Of a stretch of DNA of 64,000 bases, positions 11,890 to 21,254 are shown in pieces. The notes under the pieces are model-generated. The model did no database searches. It had not been told where the DNA came from and was given only the letters and a program-made list of their open reading frames with translations. Position 1 is the stretch's first letter; each line of letters starts with the position of its first letter. The stretch lies in NCBI GenBank assembly GCA_031763025.1, contig JASSKH010000001.1, positions 15,415,142 to 15,479,141 on the forward strand. Reading direction: 5' to 3'. A program made the position numbers and the translations under genes. Source of the DNA: Macrocystis pyrifera (taxonomy: Eukaryota > Sar > Phaeophyceae > Laminariales > Laminariaceae).

Positions 11890-12578
11890 GGCGACAGGCA
11901 GGGAACTCATCTCATGCTAGGGTAATTTCGGATTTGAAGGACAGGGAGGGAGGCGACCCGTACCTGCTGGACGAGGGAGGTCTCTTGTGGTATTCGGCAA
12001 TGACTTCGCCTTCGCGACTTGCAATGCCCAGTTCCATGACACCCGGAGTAATGGCCTTGGTCCGCACAAACCACGCCCACCCCGGTGTCGGACGGACGAC
12101 AGAGCTGATCCAACGGAAGTTCCACTGGCCCACGCACAAGAGCGGCGTCAGGGACTACGTGCTCTCGTGTGGATGCAAGAGGAGGAAGAAGTCGGCGAGC
12201 CAACGGGTAGCAATGCTTCCAGCTCGCTTTCTACAACCTTGCGAGGTGTTGGAAATGGACACCCAGGACATGGAGGGGAAATCTTCCACGGGCAACCGAT
12301 ACCTGCTGCTCGTGGTGGACAGAGCCAGCAAGTTCGCGTTAGCTTACCCACTAAGGACCAAGGACGCCGAAGGACGCCGAGAGCGTGGCCAAAAAAACTG
12401 CTGGACTTACTCCTGATGTTCGACATTCCACGTTCCAATCGGAGCGTTCCGGGGACAGAGTTCACGGCAGACGTCGTACAACACCTCTTCCGTTGGCTGA
12501 AGATGCCCATGGATTTCGGGCCGGTCGACCACGCCAGGGCGCAAGGAGCAATGGAGAGGCTGGGGGGGGGGGATTCAT
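11890..12578 (+). pseudogene. Ty3/gypsy integrase fragment, frameshifted
   Basis: The frame open from 11694 to 12416 shows a zinc-binding HHCC module: H in NHAHPGVG, H in FHWPTHKSGVRDYV, then CGCKRRKK. After it comes the core start, EVLEMDTQDMEGK, with RYLLLVVDRASKFALAYPL. The match then moves to another frame (the one open from 11987 to 12580), which reads GTEFTADVVQHLF and DHARAQGAMERLGG, the usual second half of the core. The frameshift near 12380-12420 and a 9-base G-run at 12562-12570 where the match ends show that this copy is dead. The family is widely known as the retroviral-type integrase of LTR retrotransposons. Confidence 0.75.
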
Positions 12579-12599
12579 GAAGCTCTTATTCGGGTTCCA

Positions 12600-13317
12600 A
12601 TTGCTTTCTCGAGATGCTTCGTGAAGGGCGGGGAGTTTTATTTATTTCTATTGCTGTCTCGACGAGTATTTTTCTGCTCTTCGGGTTTACTTTTGACGTT
12701 CGTTGTTTCGGTCTGAAGACATCGAACGTGGGGGGATGTCACGGCGAGCAGAGGGCATTTCACCATTTTATTTGTAGGCCAAGAGTCGTAGTACCTCGGA
12801 AGGATAGCGTAGAAGGGGATCGATTCAACGTACGTGGGTTCGGCTGGAGCTTGGGGTATATCGATCACTTGAAAGCACGGATAAACCAAACTGAGAGGTT
12901 GTGACTGAGAACCGAAAACTTGCGAATGCCTGGCACGCAACGCTTGCTCTGAACGTACGGAACACTCGACCTGAACGCCTGGAACATTATCTGCACGCTT
13001 GTAAGTCACCCGCCAGGCCTACCCCGCCGATTTGCCTGATCCCCGAGAGCCCGAACAGGTCAGACAGTAGAAGAAGGAAAGTCCATGCGTTCTTACGATG
13101 TCTCACGCAATTATAGGACAATACACAGGTGTACAAAATCGTGATGCGCGTAAGGTCGCTTCCCGCAACACAACAGCAGCTGTGAGTGCGAGGATTTTTC
13201 GTCGAAACTCATATTTGCAAACTGTGTGTGATACTTCGATCGCGCGGGTTTTATATGGCATCATGCAGGGTATACAGTCCGTATATACGGAAGACAAAAT
13301 CTCTTATTTTCAAGGCC
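12600..13317. other. Unassigned region
   Basis: Sequence after the integrase fragment. It could hold an env-less 3' end or a relic LTR of that element, but no direct-repeat partner is visible upstream. Small ORFs on both strands lack motifs. Confidence 0.3.
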
Positions 13318-15143
13318 GATCACGGTAATTTCGGCGGGACGGTAACGGCGGGACAGGACGGTAAAACCGCGGTCAAAATGGTCCCGCCGTCCCGTCCCGC
13401 CGACAAAATCCCTGACCGTCGTCACTTACCGTCCCGTCCCGCCTATAAAATCTCTCCCGTTGGAAATTACCGTCCCGTCCCGCCGTGACACCGAAAAATT
13501 ACCGTCCCGTCCCGCCGATGAAATCTCTCCCGTAGGAAATTATCGTTCCGTCCCGTCGTGGCACCGCTTCCGACGGACATAACTTGCCTCTTCCCCAGGG
13601 TTTACAAGAAACATTCGTTGTCGTCTGTTCCCATCCATTTCCACCACGAATTACGAAATTAATCAAGAAATTTCGAGTTGTACCAAGCTTCAATAGTAAT
13701 TACTATATAAAATACATAATAAATTGTGCACAACTCCCATCTACAAATGAAATACGTATAGAATAGTAGTAGGCGTGTTACCCAGCTTGCAAAATTGGGT
13801 ATCAAGTATTCAATTATTAATCAGTCGAACTCACAGATGACGTATTTTCATCGTCTTGCTTATATCATGCCTGGTCAGTGGTGTGAAATTGCTGGGCACG
13901 GCATATACGTGTATCAAAAGCTGTGCTGGTAGTGTTGATCAGCAGCTGGTTGATGATTTGTTTTTATATGCTTTCAGAAGAAGGCAAGTACAAAAAATAT
14001 TACCATCTACGAAAAAGAATGGAAAATACTATCAATACCTGTGCGTGGTGTTGTTTTTTTCTTCTCATTTTTTTTTTTAAGAATCTTCATACTTGATATT
14101 TCCACTCGCAACTGAAAGCAGAGTATCATAACACAACACCTGCCACAGGCTCTCGCCACCACACACAAACAGCAGAGACCACTCAACTCACGATCACACC
14201 AGTTCTGGTGTGGCCCAAAAATATTTCAGGGGACATGCCATCAAGCGGGACGCAAAACGTGCGCTGTCAAGGATGTAGGGTCGAGTGTTACACATTGAAA
14301 CCTATAGTAGTTTGGTGTCAGTCAAGGAATGTCAATGTCAAGGCAAAGTTGCTGTCTGTCAAGGGGTGAACGTGCTGTCTCCTAACATCTTTGGTGTGAC
14401 CGGCACGGACGCCATGGATGCCTATCTCACGGGCGGGGTCGATCGACCAGCAGCGGCACTAGAATCACCACCGCCGCCGCCACCACCTCCACCTGCACAA
14501 CCACCAGTAGCACAGCGCAAGCGCAACCATCAGAACAGCCACCATGAGCTGGCAACGCAACAACAACAGCGCTTGGGGCAGGGGTGGAAGAAATCAGAAG
14601 ACGTCGTCCGTGTAGTGGCAGCACTTCTCGGGGCTTGGACTGCGCGGGTCGAGAAGAAAACGTCTGCGTCGGGACGACTCCCTTCGCGGAACCAGCGGTG
14701 TGCGGGAAAATTTTCGCGTACAACCGCGCCGACCTTGCGGCGTGAAAGAAAATATAGATATATTTACCGTCCCGCCCCGCCGAAGAAAAAGAAAATTACC
14801 GACCCGTCCCGCCGCGGGAAAAAATAATTACCGTCCCGTCCCGCCGAGGAAAAAAATATCTACCGTCCCGTCCCGCCGAGGAAAAAAATATTTACCGTCC
14901 CGTTCCGCCGGGGAAAAAAATATTACCGTCCCGTCCCGCCGAGGAAAAAAATATTTACCGTCCCGTCCCGCCGAGGGAAAAAACATTTACCGTCCCGTCC
15001 CGTCGAGAAATTTGGCACCCGCTGTCCCGTCCCGCCAACTTTTTATGTCCTCATTTTACCGTCCCGTTTTCATTTTTTTTTTTTTCCCGCCAAACGAGTC
15101 AAATCTGTCCCGTCCCGTCCCGTCACGATTCTCAGTCACTGTG
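13318..15143. mobile_element. Candidate element bounded by GTCCC minisatellites
   Basis: CCGTCCCGTCCCGCCG motifs cluster at 13326-13560 and at 14765-15125. The left edge (ATCACGGTAATTTCGGCGGGACGG in two parts) and the reverse complement of the right edge (ATCACAGTGACTGAG, then GACGGGACGGG) resemble each other weakly, as imperfect terminal inverted repeats would. The middle has a CxxC-bearing ORF near 14230-14370 (VRCQGCRVEC) that may be a transposase remnant. Boundaries and class are uncertain. Confidence 0.35.
14765..15010. repeat. ~31-bp minisatellite, ACCGTCCCGTCCCGCCGAG unit
   Basis: About eight tandem units of an ACCGTCCCGTCCCGCCG core separated by A-rich spacers (GAAAAAAATATTT), with minor variants. 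Confidence 0.9.
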
Positions 15144-15295
15144 ATAAGTCTTGCTTATTTTCAGATGAAATATTTCGAAACGGTCGTATCGTTTGGATTA
15201 CGTACGCACAGCAGTAATAGCGCCTCCACCCCTCCACCTCCTACCTTTTGGTGCCATACTAGCGGCATACATACCCCTCACTGTCTGATATTTAT

Positions 15296-15690
15296 GGAAT
15301 CTCTCTCTCTCGAAGTCTTTCCCCAAGCAAGCAAGGTCGGTGTGTATCTTTTGTACGAGCACACGAGCAACATATTCATTCGGGATTCACCCTCTTGACT
15401 TGCCAACTTGCCAGGTCCCGTCATTGCCGAGCCGCATCCAAAATATGTATCTTGGGAGCTATCCTGGTCACAACTTGGTCTCTCTCTCTCGAAGTCTTCC
15501 CCCAAGCAAGCAAGGTCGGCGTGTATCATTTGTACGAGCACACGAGTACATATTCGAGATCCAGCCTCTTACCTTGCCAACTTGCCAGAGGTCCCTTCGT
15601 TACCGCAAGCAGCATTTAAAACACGTTGCGTATCTTGGGAGCTATCCTGGTCACAAATTTCTGCCCCTTACCCCTTGCGATAACTGTGGA
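15296..15690. repeat. 183-bp tandem repeat, about 2.2 units
   Basis: Units start at TCTCTCTCGAAGTCTT (about 15302 and 15484); the unit end (TATCTTGGGAGCTATCCTGG) is seen at about 15447 and 15632. The array stops just before the chromovirus target site. Confidence 0.8.
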
Positions 15691-15718
15691 AAATATATGT
15701 GGAAACCCCCTGTAAATA

Positions 15719-16367
15719 TGAAAGGATAACAGTTATTGAAACTGTCACACTCTTAGACTGGAAGGGTAGCTTCCAGAGTTTAGATGATAGTTCGAACAGG
15801 CAGAGACGCAGTGGTCCATGTCAAGGAGAAAGAAGAAGAAGAAGTTTTCGTGTATTAAACTCAGCGCGATGAGAGGCAAGAAGTGGACTGAACAGGAAGG
15901 GGCAACCACAGATGGTCCTTCCTGTCGGTAGTTCTACCTAACTGCTTCAAGGTATTCATCTACAAGAGTCATTACCTTGCTCATACTCTGATCTATATTA
16001 CTCGTCTCTGTATCTGCTACCGGCCAATGATCGACAACCTGACTACCGATATCCTCTCTAGACTGTCATTCTCTCGGGAAACACTCTCTGCTATTGGTTA
16101 CGTACTCGACTAGTCTCCAAGTAATCTGTCCTACTGCTACTAGTACTATTTTCTACAGCAACAGTCTTTGCTATCACAGAATAGTCAGTCCAACAGCAGT
16201 CTTACTCATAGTACTCACTCATACGTACGTCAGTTAGTTCTCTTACCACAGCAGGCCAGAGTCAGTCTCCATGTCAGGTATATCCTGGCATGAGAGGCTG
16301 ACCTTGCTTTGCTACATCCCCGGCTATGTACCGCCTCCGAATACTACTGAAACCCAATATCACCTCA
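15719..16367 (-). repeat. 3' LTR of the chromovirus
   Basis: 649 bp, TGAAAGGATAACAG..AATATCACCTCA on +. It is the intact counterpart of the split LTR at 24076-26203 and shows where the LINE inserted (between CCAT and GTCAAGG at 15818/15819). Confidence 0.92.
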
Positions 16368-16654
16368 ATAGCCCATCCTGGTCCACTGTCGCCAACTTAG
16401 AGGGCGTGCAGTGGAACAACATCAATATGTGATATTGCTCGCATGAAAAAAAAATACTAAGTCAATAGTGTTAGTCAGACCCGAGAAAAAAATCATACCA
16501 AGTCAACAGCAGTGTCAGACCCTGAAAAAAAAATTTAAACCTACGACTACAATTCTCGTATCACAAAATATAAACCTATTTTGTACGTACCCTAATTGTT
16601 GTACTCTGGTTTCAACTGTATACTCCTCCAAGTATTTTTACTTTACCACCTCCT

Positions 16655-16808
16655 CCCGGCTGTACTCCCGTACTGAAGTTGCCATCCCTTACTTTTTTAT
16701 ACCGCAACCACCTGGCTGTACGTTCCGTACTGAAGTTGCCATCCCCCCCCTTTTTCTACTGCAACCACCTGGCTGTACGTTCCGTACTGAAGTTGCCGTC
16801 CCCCCCCT
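16655..16808 (-). repeat. Tandem ~57-bp repeats near the 3' end of the element
   Basis: Three units carry GTACTGAAGTTGCC(A/G)TCCC followed by GGCTGTACGTTCCGTACTG. They lie between the integrase stop and the 3' LTR, in the untranslated end of the element. Confidence 0.8.
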
Positions 16809-16839
16809 GACCTATTACATTGTACTCCTCGCGTCCTAT

Positions 16840-18606
16840 CTATTCCATTGATGGAGCATAGTTCTTGACACTCCGAGTCCTCTGGTGTACATGCCAGCAC
16901 CACGATCCTCGCTCCTCGCTCACCGTTGTCAACGTCTCCTGAGATAGCCGCACGTTGTATTGCTTTCCCAGATCCAGCATTTTTATGGTATGCGGGAGCA
17001 TCTTGTTCTCTGCGTCCTCCGCTACCCCGACCACTCTCGCCAGCTGCCAACCTGCTTGCGCCATTTTGAAATAAATGTACGACCCAATGATTTCAGGTGC
17101 ATACAATTTTGGCCTTTCTCTGGTATCACAGCAAACAAAATATCCTGTCGGCACGTGTCTTTCTCCCTTTTCACGTGCGATAGCTCGTCTAGCTATCTCC
17201 ACTCTGTATCGACAATATTTTGCATTTTCCCCCTTGACTTGGATGGGTTCGCCCGCCCAATATTTTACTACGCAATTACCATATTGCTTCAATTCCTCCT
17301 CGTGCTCCCACGTGGGTCGTTCCAGTCCAACCCAGTACGTATAATATTGCACTGCTATTTTACCACCTAGCCCTCTCGTCAGTCGATGTTTTGTTAACTT
17401 GCGGGGCGTTACGCGGTGGGTATCTAGTTCAGCAGTCACATCGTCCGTTGTTAGATGGAACGGGGGTGGAATTTCCGAGTATTTATTCAGCACGTAATTG
17501 CTCATGGACCATGGTAAAAATCTCGGTGGGGTCGCCCCTTCGTGAGGATTATAACATTTCTTGCACCGGTGTACTGACACTCTCGCATTTATCCCCCGGC
17601 CTGGCTCGTCCTTCCGAATTTCTAACAGTACTAGTTTGGGTCCAACCTCCCTGCCATCATTCATCTTCCCTGGCCCCACACATAACACCTTATAAGGCCC
17701 CGTCCAACAGTGTGCCAGTTTACTTATTAGTGCAAACGATTTTCTGGCTGAGCTGCCCTCAGCTGGTTTGTGCACGTGTTTTCCACCACCCGTTATAGTG
17801 CTGTGATCATCGTAAACCCACGCCCAATCTCCGACTTCAAATTTCGTTCGATTGTTCATTGCTGCATCAATTTTCTCATTGTTGGCTTCGTGCTTCGCTT
17901 TTATTAACCGGTCTTCCTCTCGGATTAATCTATACGCTCGCACTTGCCTGTCTCTCATCAACTCCAGATAATCCAGCTGATCTCTTTTAGCGCTCTGGTG
18001 TCCTTTCACGCCACTACCTTCTAATATAGTCATCGGCAACCTCGGGTACCGACCTATGTGTACTTCATTAGGTGCCAATCCTGTTCCTCTGCTCACGTTA
18101 TTATTGTGTGCTGCTATTGCGTGCAATAACATCTCGTCCCAATTCTTTTGATCATCGGCTATTAGATAAGACAGCATCTGACATAAAGTAAGGTTGAGCC
18201 TTTCTACCATTCCGTTCGTCTGGGGGTGATAGGAACTCGTATACTTTTTGATTGAGCCTAGCATTTTGAATACCGCCCTGCACACTACTGACACGAATTC
18301 CGCACCACGATCTGACAAAAAAGTATGCGGGCATCCCCACCTTGGAATGTAATCGTGAACCAACCTGGCCGCACAACCTTCCGTGTTCTTTTCTCCCTTT
18401 GAAATGGCGTACGCCTCGGCGTGTCTGCTGAATAAATCTACTACCAGAAAGACGTACTCGTTTCCCTTCGCCGTTACCGGTAGGGGTCCTAGTAGATCAA
18501 ACGATACCATATGTCCTGGTTTACTGGGTATTGGCAATGATATCAGAGGCCAACGTACAGTTTGTCTGGTGCTCTTCCTGGCTTGGCATGTGTAGCATCT
18601 TCTTAT
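16840..18606 (-). CDS. Integrase C-terminal two thirds with chromodomain (pol)
   Basis: The ORF after the nonsense codon at 18607-18609. It opens with IRRCYTCQARK, the CxxC half of the integrase zinc finger. Numbering from the LPIPSKPGH position, the catalytic triad is visible: D14 (VSFDLLG), D76 (LSDRGAEF) and E112 (HPQTNGMVERLN); D76 and E112 have the expected 35 residues between them. Near residue 395-425 lies a chromodomain-like segment (YYTYWVGLERPTWEHEEELK), the feature that defines chromoviruses and directs integration to modified histones in studied cases. The tail of about 140 residues beyond the chromodomain is not recognised. Catalytic residues are intact. Confidence 0.9.
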   Translation of the reverse strand: MRRCYTCQARKSTRQTVRWPLISLPIPSKPGHMVSFDLLGPLPVTAKGNEYVFLVVDLFSRHAEAYAISKGEKNTEGCAARLVHDYIPRWGCPHTFLSDRGAEFVSVVCRAVFKMLGSIKKYTSSYHPQTNGMVERLNLTLCQMLSYLIADDQKNWDEMLLHAIAAHNNNVSRGTGLAPNEVHIGRYPRLPMTILEGSGVKGHQSAKRDQLDYLELMRDRQVRAYRLIREEDRLIKAKHEANNEKIDAAMNNRTKFEVGDWAWVYDDHSTITGGGKHVHKPAEGSSARKSFALISKLAHCWTGPYKVLCVGPGKMNDGREVGPKLVLLEIRKDEPGRGINARVSVHRCKKCYNPHEGATPPRFLPWSMSNYVLNKYSEIPPPFHLTTDDVTAELDTHRVTPRKLTKHRLTRGLGGKIAVQYYTYWVGLERPTWEHEEELKQYGNCVVKYWAGEPIQVKGENAKYCRYRVEIARRAIAREKGERHVPTGYFVCCDTRERPKLYAPEIIGSYIYFKMAQAGWQLARVVGVAEDAENKMLPHTIKMLDLGKQYNVRLSQETLTTVSEERGSWCWHVHQRTRSVKNYAPSME

Positions 18607-19794
18607 TCACCACTTTACGCTCTCTGCCATTCCGATCCACCAATAAAATCGCTGTAGTAACCCAAGCGTCACCTTCTCTCCCAAGTGTACTGCCTCCTTG
18701 TGCGCGCAGTCCATCACCCACGGTCTAAGCAGCAGCGGTACATAGGTCCTCACCGGCTCATCTCCCAGCAGCCTCTCATACTGTCCTGGGTTTCGGTTAG
18801 GGCGATCATCAGGGGCACGCGATGGGCGTCGGACCAGTAACTTTTCAGAGGTCGGAAGCTCCATCAATTCCCCTTGCGATACTAACCGTTTCAACTCTAC
18901 TACGTCTATCCCCGGATCTAACCCTTCCTCGGTTATATCATTGCTTGGCGTTTGATTTTCTATGCACGTCATTGCTGTCTTAGCAGTATCATCCTTTTGT
19001 TGGGCAACCGCCCAGTCTTTCGCGGTTTTCTGGCACAACTTTTCGCCGAAAGCGCACGCTGCTACGCTGTCTAGTTCCTCATCTGCAAGTTCCGATGGTT
19101 CTGCTGCATTATTTTCCTGTCCTGTGCCTGCTGCTGCACCATCGTTGCTACCTCCCGTGTCTATGTCTATTACTGCCACATCCTGTTTCGAACCTGGGCC
19201 CAACAATTCCCTCCCCTCCTTGGTCATCGGACATGCATGTAACACTAAACCGGGTTCTAGCTGACCGCTGAATACCTTACTCCCGTCAGGTTCACTTAAC
19301 GGGCTGTCATCACGTATAACATACTCTCGCGGACTTCCATTTTGTCTCGGCTGGTACGATTCTCGTTTTCTGCCTCGCTGCATCAACTGCCAGGATAGCT
19401 GAGCTTGCTCATCCGTTGTTCGCGGCGCTATTTTGTGCTCAATCTCTGTCTCATTATCTCCCACCTCAAAACTGTTGTCGGTACGACACTCCAGCCCACC
19501 CAAGCTGATGCCCCTCCCTCCAGTTGTTTGACACTCCAGCCCTCCCAAGCTGATGCCCCTTCCTCCTTCGGTTTGACACTCCAGCCCACCCAGGCTGATG
19601 CCCCTCCTTCCCTCGGTTCGACACTCCAGCCCACCCAGGCTGATGCCCCTCCTTCCCAAACTCGGCTGTATTCCACTGGCACCTATAAAGTAAACGTCCA
19701 CATCCGTAGGGTCAGTCAGACGTAAGTTATCACAGGTTTCTTCCTCTGTTGCAGGCAATGGCAATCGGGACATAAGGTCTGCGTTTCCATTCAT
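18607..19794 (-). CDS. RNase H-integrase connector and integrase zinc finger (N half)
   Basis: Starts with MNGNADLMSRLP, the conserved segment that follows the RNase H domain (YRPxK..ADxLSR in relatives). It then carries four in-frame repeats of about 15 residues (RGISLGGLEC(R/Q)T) over 19490-19670, and an acidic linker. It ends in the integrase zinc finger's HH part (CAHKEAVHLGEKV) and RFYWWIGMAESVKW before a TGA. The same frame continues past this stop into CYTC, so one in-frame nonsense codon (TGA where a tryptophan codon is likely) cuts the protein. The ATG overlaps the upstream stop as ATGA. Confidence 0.85.
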   Translation of the reverse strand: MNGNADLMSRLPLPATEEETCDNLRLTDPTDVDVYFIGASGIQPSLGRRGISLGGLECRTEGRRGISLGGLECQTEGGRGISLGGLECQTTGGRGISLGGLECRTDNSFEVGDNETEIEHKIAPRTTDEQAQLSWQLMQRGRKRESYQPRQNGSPREYVIRDDSPLSEPDGSKVFSGQLEPGLVLHACPMTKEGRELLGPGSKQDVAVIDIDTGGSNDGAAAGTGQENNAAEPSELADEELDSVAACAFGEKLCQKTAKDWAVAQQKDDTAKTAMTCIENQTPSNDITEEGLDPGIDVVELKRLVSQGELMELPTSEKLLVRRPSRAPDDRPNRNPGQYERLLGDEPVRTYVPLLLRPWVMDCAHKEAVHLGEKVTLGLLQRFYWWIGMAESVKW

Positions 19795-21254
19795 TTTTCC
19801 GGTCTATATACCAGTTTATAGCTGTACGCGCTTAGAAAATCAAACCATCTCTGTACGCGGTTAACTTTCGTGGCCAAGCTCTCTAGGTTTTTAAGCGGCT
19901 GATGATCGCTTATCACTATGAATGGTATACCGTAAAACAATTGCCGATTTTTCTTGACTGCCCACACGATAGCTGCACATTCAAGCTCGGTGGTGCTCCA
20001 GTTTTTCTCGTTTGGGAGCGTCGATCTGCTCAAAAAACTAATCGGGCGAGTCGTACCGTCGCTCTGGTCTTGCTCTATCACTGCACCTAACCCGTCCGCA
20101 GACGCGTCTGTAATCAACTGAAACGGCCGGTCACCGGAAATTGCTGCTGCAAAATCGGGAAATGCCAGTACCTTGGGACTCGCTAGTTGCGATAAAAGGT
20201 CCTGCACTATTTGCGTATGTTCCTGGGTGAATTCAAACTTTACCCCCTTCTTCAGCAATGAGTTCAGTGTCTTTGTGACCGCTGCCATTTTAGGTAGAAA
20301 CTTCCTGTAATACCCTACCCCTCCCATGAGTGAGCGCAGCTGGCTAACATTTGTGGGCATCGGCATCTTCAATAATGCTTCTACTTTTCCAGGATCCGGT
20401 GCTATCCCCTCAGCCGTTACTGTGTCGCCCAAAAATGTCACTACCTTTACCCCTAGGTGTGCTTTCTTTGGTGCTAGTTTCAAATTGAAGATGGTGAGTC
20501 GTTCAAAGAAATTCCGTAGATCTTTGACATGCTCTTCTCCGTTTTTCGATAAACAGACTATATCGTCAATAAATAACCGCACTCGCTCCAACCCCTCGCA
20601 TACGCGCAGCATGATTGACTGGAACCATCCTGGGCTCGATGCTAGGCCCATCGGCATGACCGTCCATTCCCAATTTCCTGATTGCGTGCACACTGCTGTC
20701 AAGGGAATAGAGTCTTCATGTCTTGAACACTGGAAAAATCCGCTCACCAAATCCATCGTACTAAAAACATGAGCTCCTAGGTCAGCTAACAAGTCGTCAA
20801 CCGTTGGCAACTGCAAAACTGGTATGGCAGACTGCGCGTTTACCCTCTTGTAGTTACATGTGATCCTGATTCTGCCGTCCGATTTCGCGATCACCACCAA
20901 GGGGCTCGACCAATTGGAATATGATCTTCGCAATATTCCTGCCAACACCAATTTATCTATCTCTCTTTGGACTTTTGCTGCCAGTACTGGAGAGTGACGG
21001 TATGGTCTCTGTTTGACTGGTCTCGCATCGCTTTTCAGTATAATGCGGAACGGGTCTACTGTGACATGTCCTAGATCAGTGCTGTGGTGCGAAAAGCGAT
21101 GTTCGTAACTACGCAGCAATTCTGCCAGAGCGTCAATATCTGCTACTTTCCACAACTCTTTTTCGAAATCGAAATTTATTTCGTGTAAATGTGGTGGTAC
21201 CCTTTGCCACAATTTATCAAAAGCTGCACGCTGATCGTCATCTAAACTATCCAA
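19791..21254 (-). CDS. Reverse transcriptase and RNase H (pol)
   Basis: Copies element RNA into DNA inside virus-like particles and removes the RNA strand. RT motifs: SPLVVIAKSDGRIRITCNYK, STMDLVSGFFQ, VMPMGLASSPGWFQ and the active site FIDD at residues 228-231, where most relatives have Y(V/L/A/I)DD. RNase H shows LITDASADGLGA (D), TTELECAAIVWA (E) and ISDHQPL (D). The frame is open upstream of the listed start to the -1 frameshift heptamer at 21278-21284, so translation probably enters by frameshifting rather than at a start codon. It ends at TGA within an A5 run (19792-19796 area). One extra A would fuse it to the next ORF, so that end is either a lesion or a stop-restart. Confidence 0.92.
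   Translation of the reverse strand: MDSLDDDQRAAFDKLWQRVPPHLHEINFDFEKELWKVADIDALAELLRSYEHRFSHHSTDLGHVTVDPFRIILKSDARPVKQRPYRHSPVLAAKVQREIDKLVLAGILRRSYSNWSSPLVVIAKSDGRIRITCNYKRVNAQSAIPVLQLPTVDDLLADLGAHVFSTMDLVSGFFQCSRHEDSIPLTAVCTQSGNWEWTVMPMGLASSPGWFQSIMLRVCEGLERVRLFIDDIVCLSKNGEEHVKDLRNFFERLTIFNLKLAPKKAHLGVKVVTFLGDTVTAEGIAPDPGKVEALLKMPMPTNVSQLRSLMGGVGYYRKFLPKMAAVTKTLNSLLKKGVKFEFTQEHTQIVQDLLSQLASPKVLAFPDFAAAISGDRPFQLITDASADGLGAVIEQDQSDGTTRPISFLSRSTLPNEKNWSTTELECAAIVWAVKKNRQLFYGIPFIVISDHQPLKNLESLATKVNRVQRWFDFLSAYSYKLVYRPEK

Noticed and set aside
20326-20772. Plus-strand ORFs across 16.9-24.0 kb
   Set aside because: Antisense shadows of the chromovirus genes, whose minus-strand frames carry the domain motifs.
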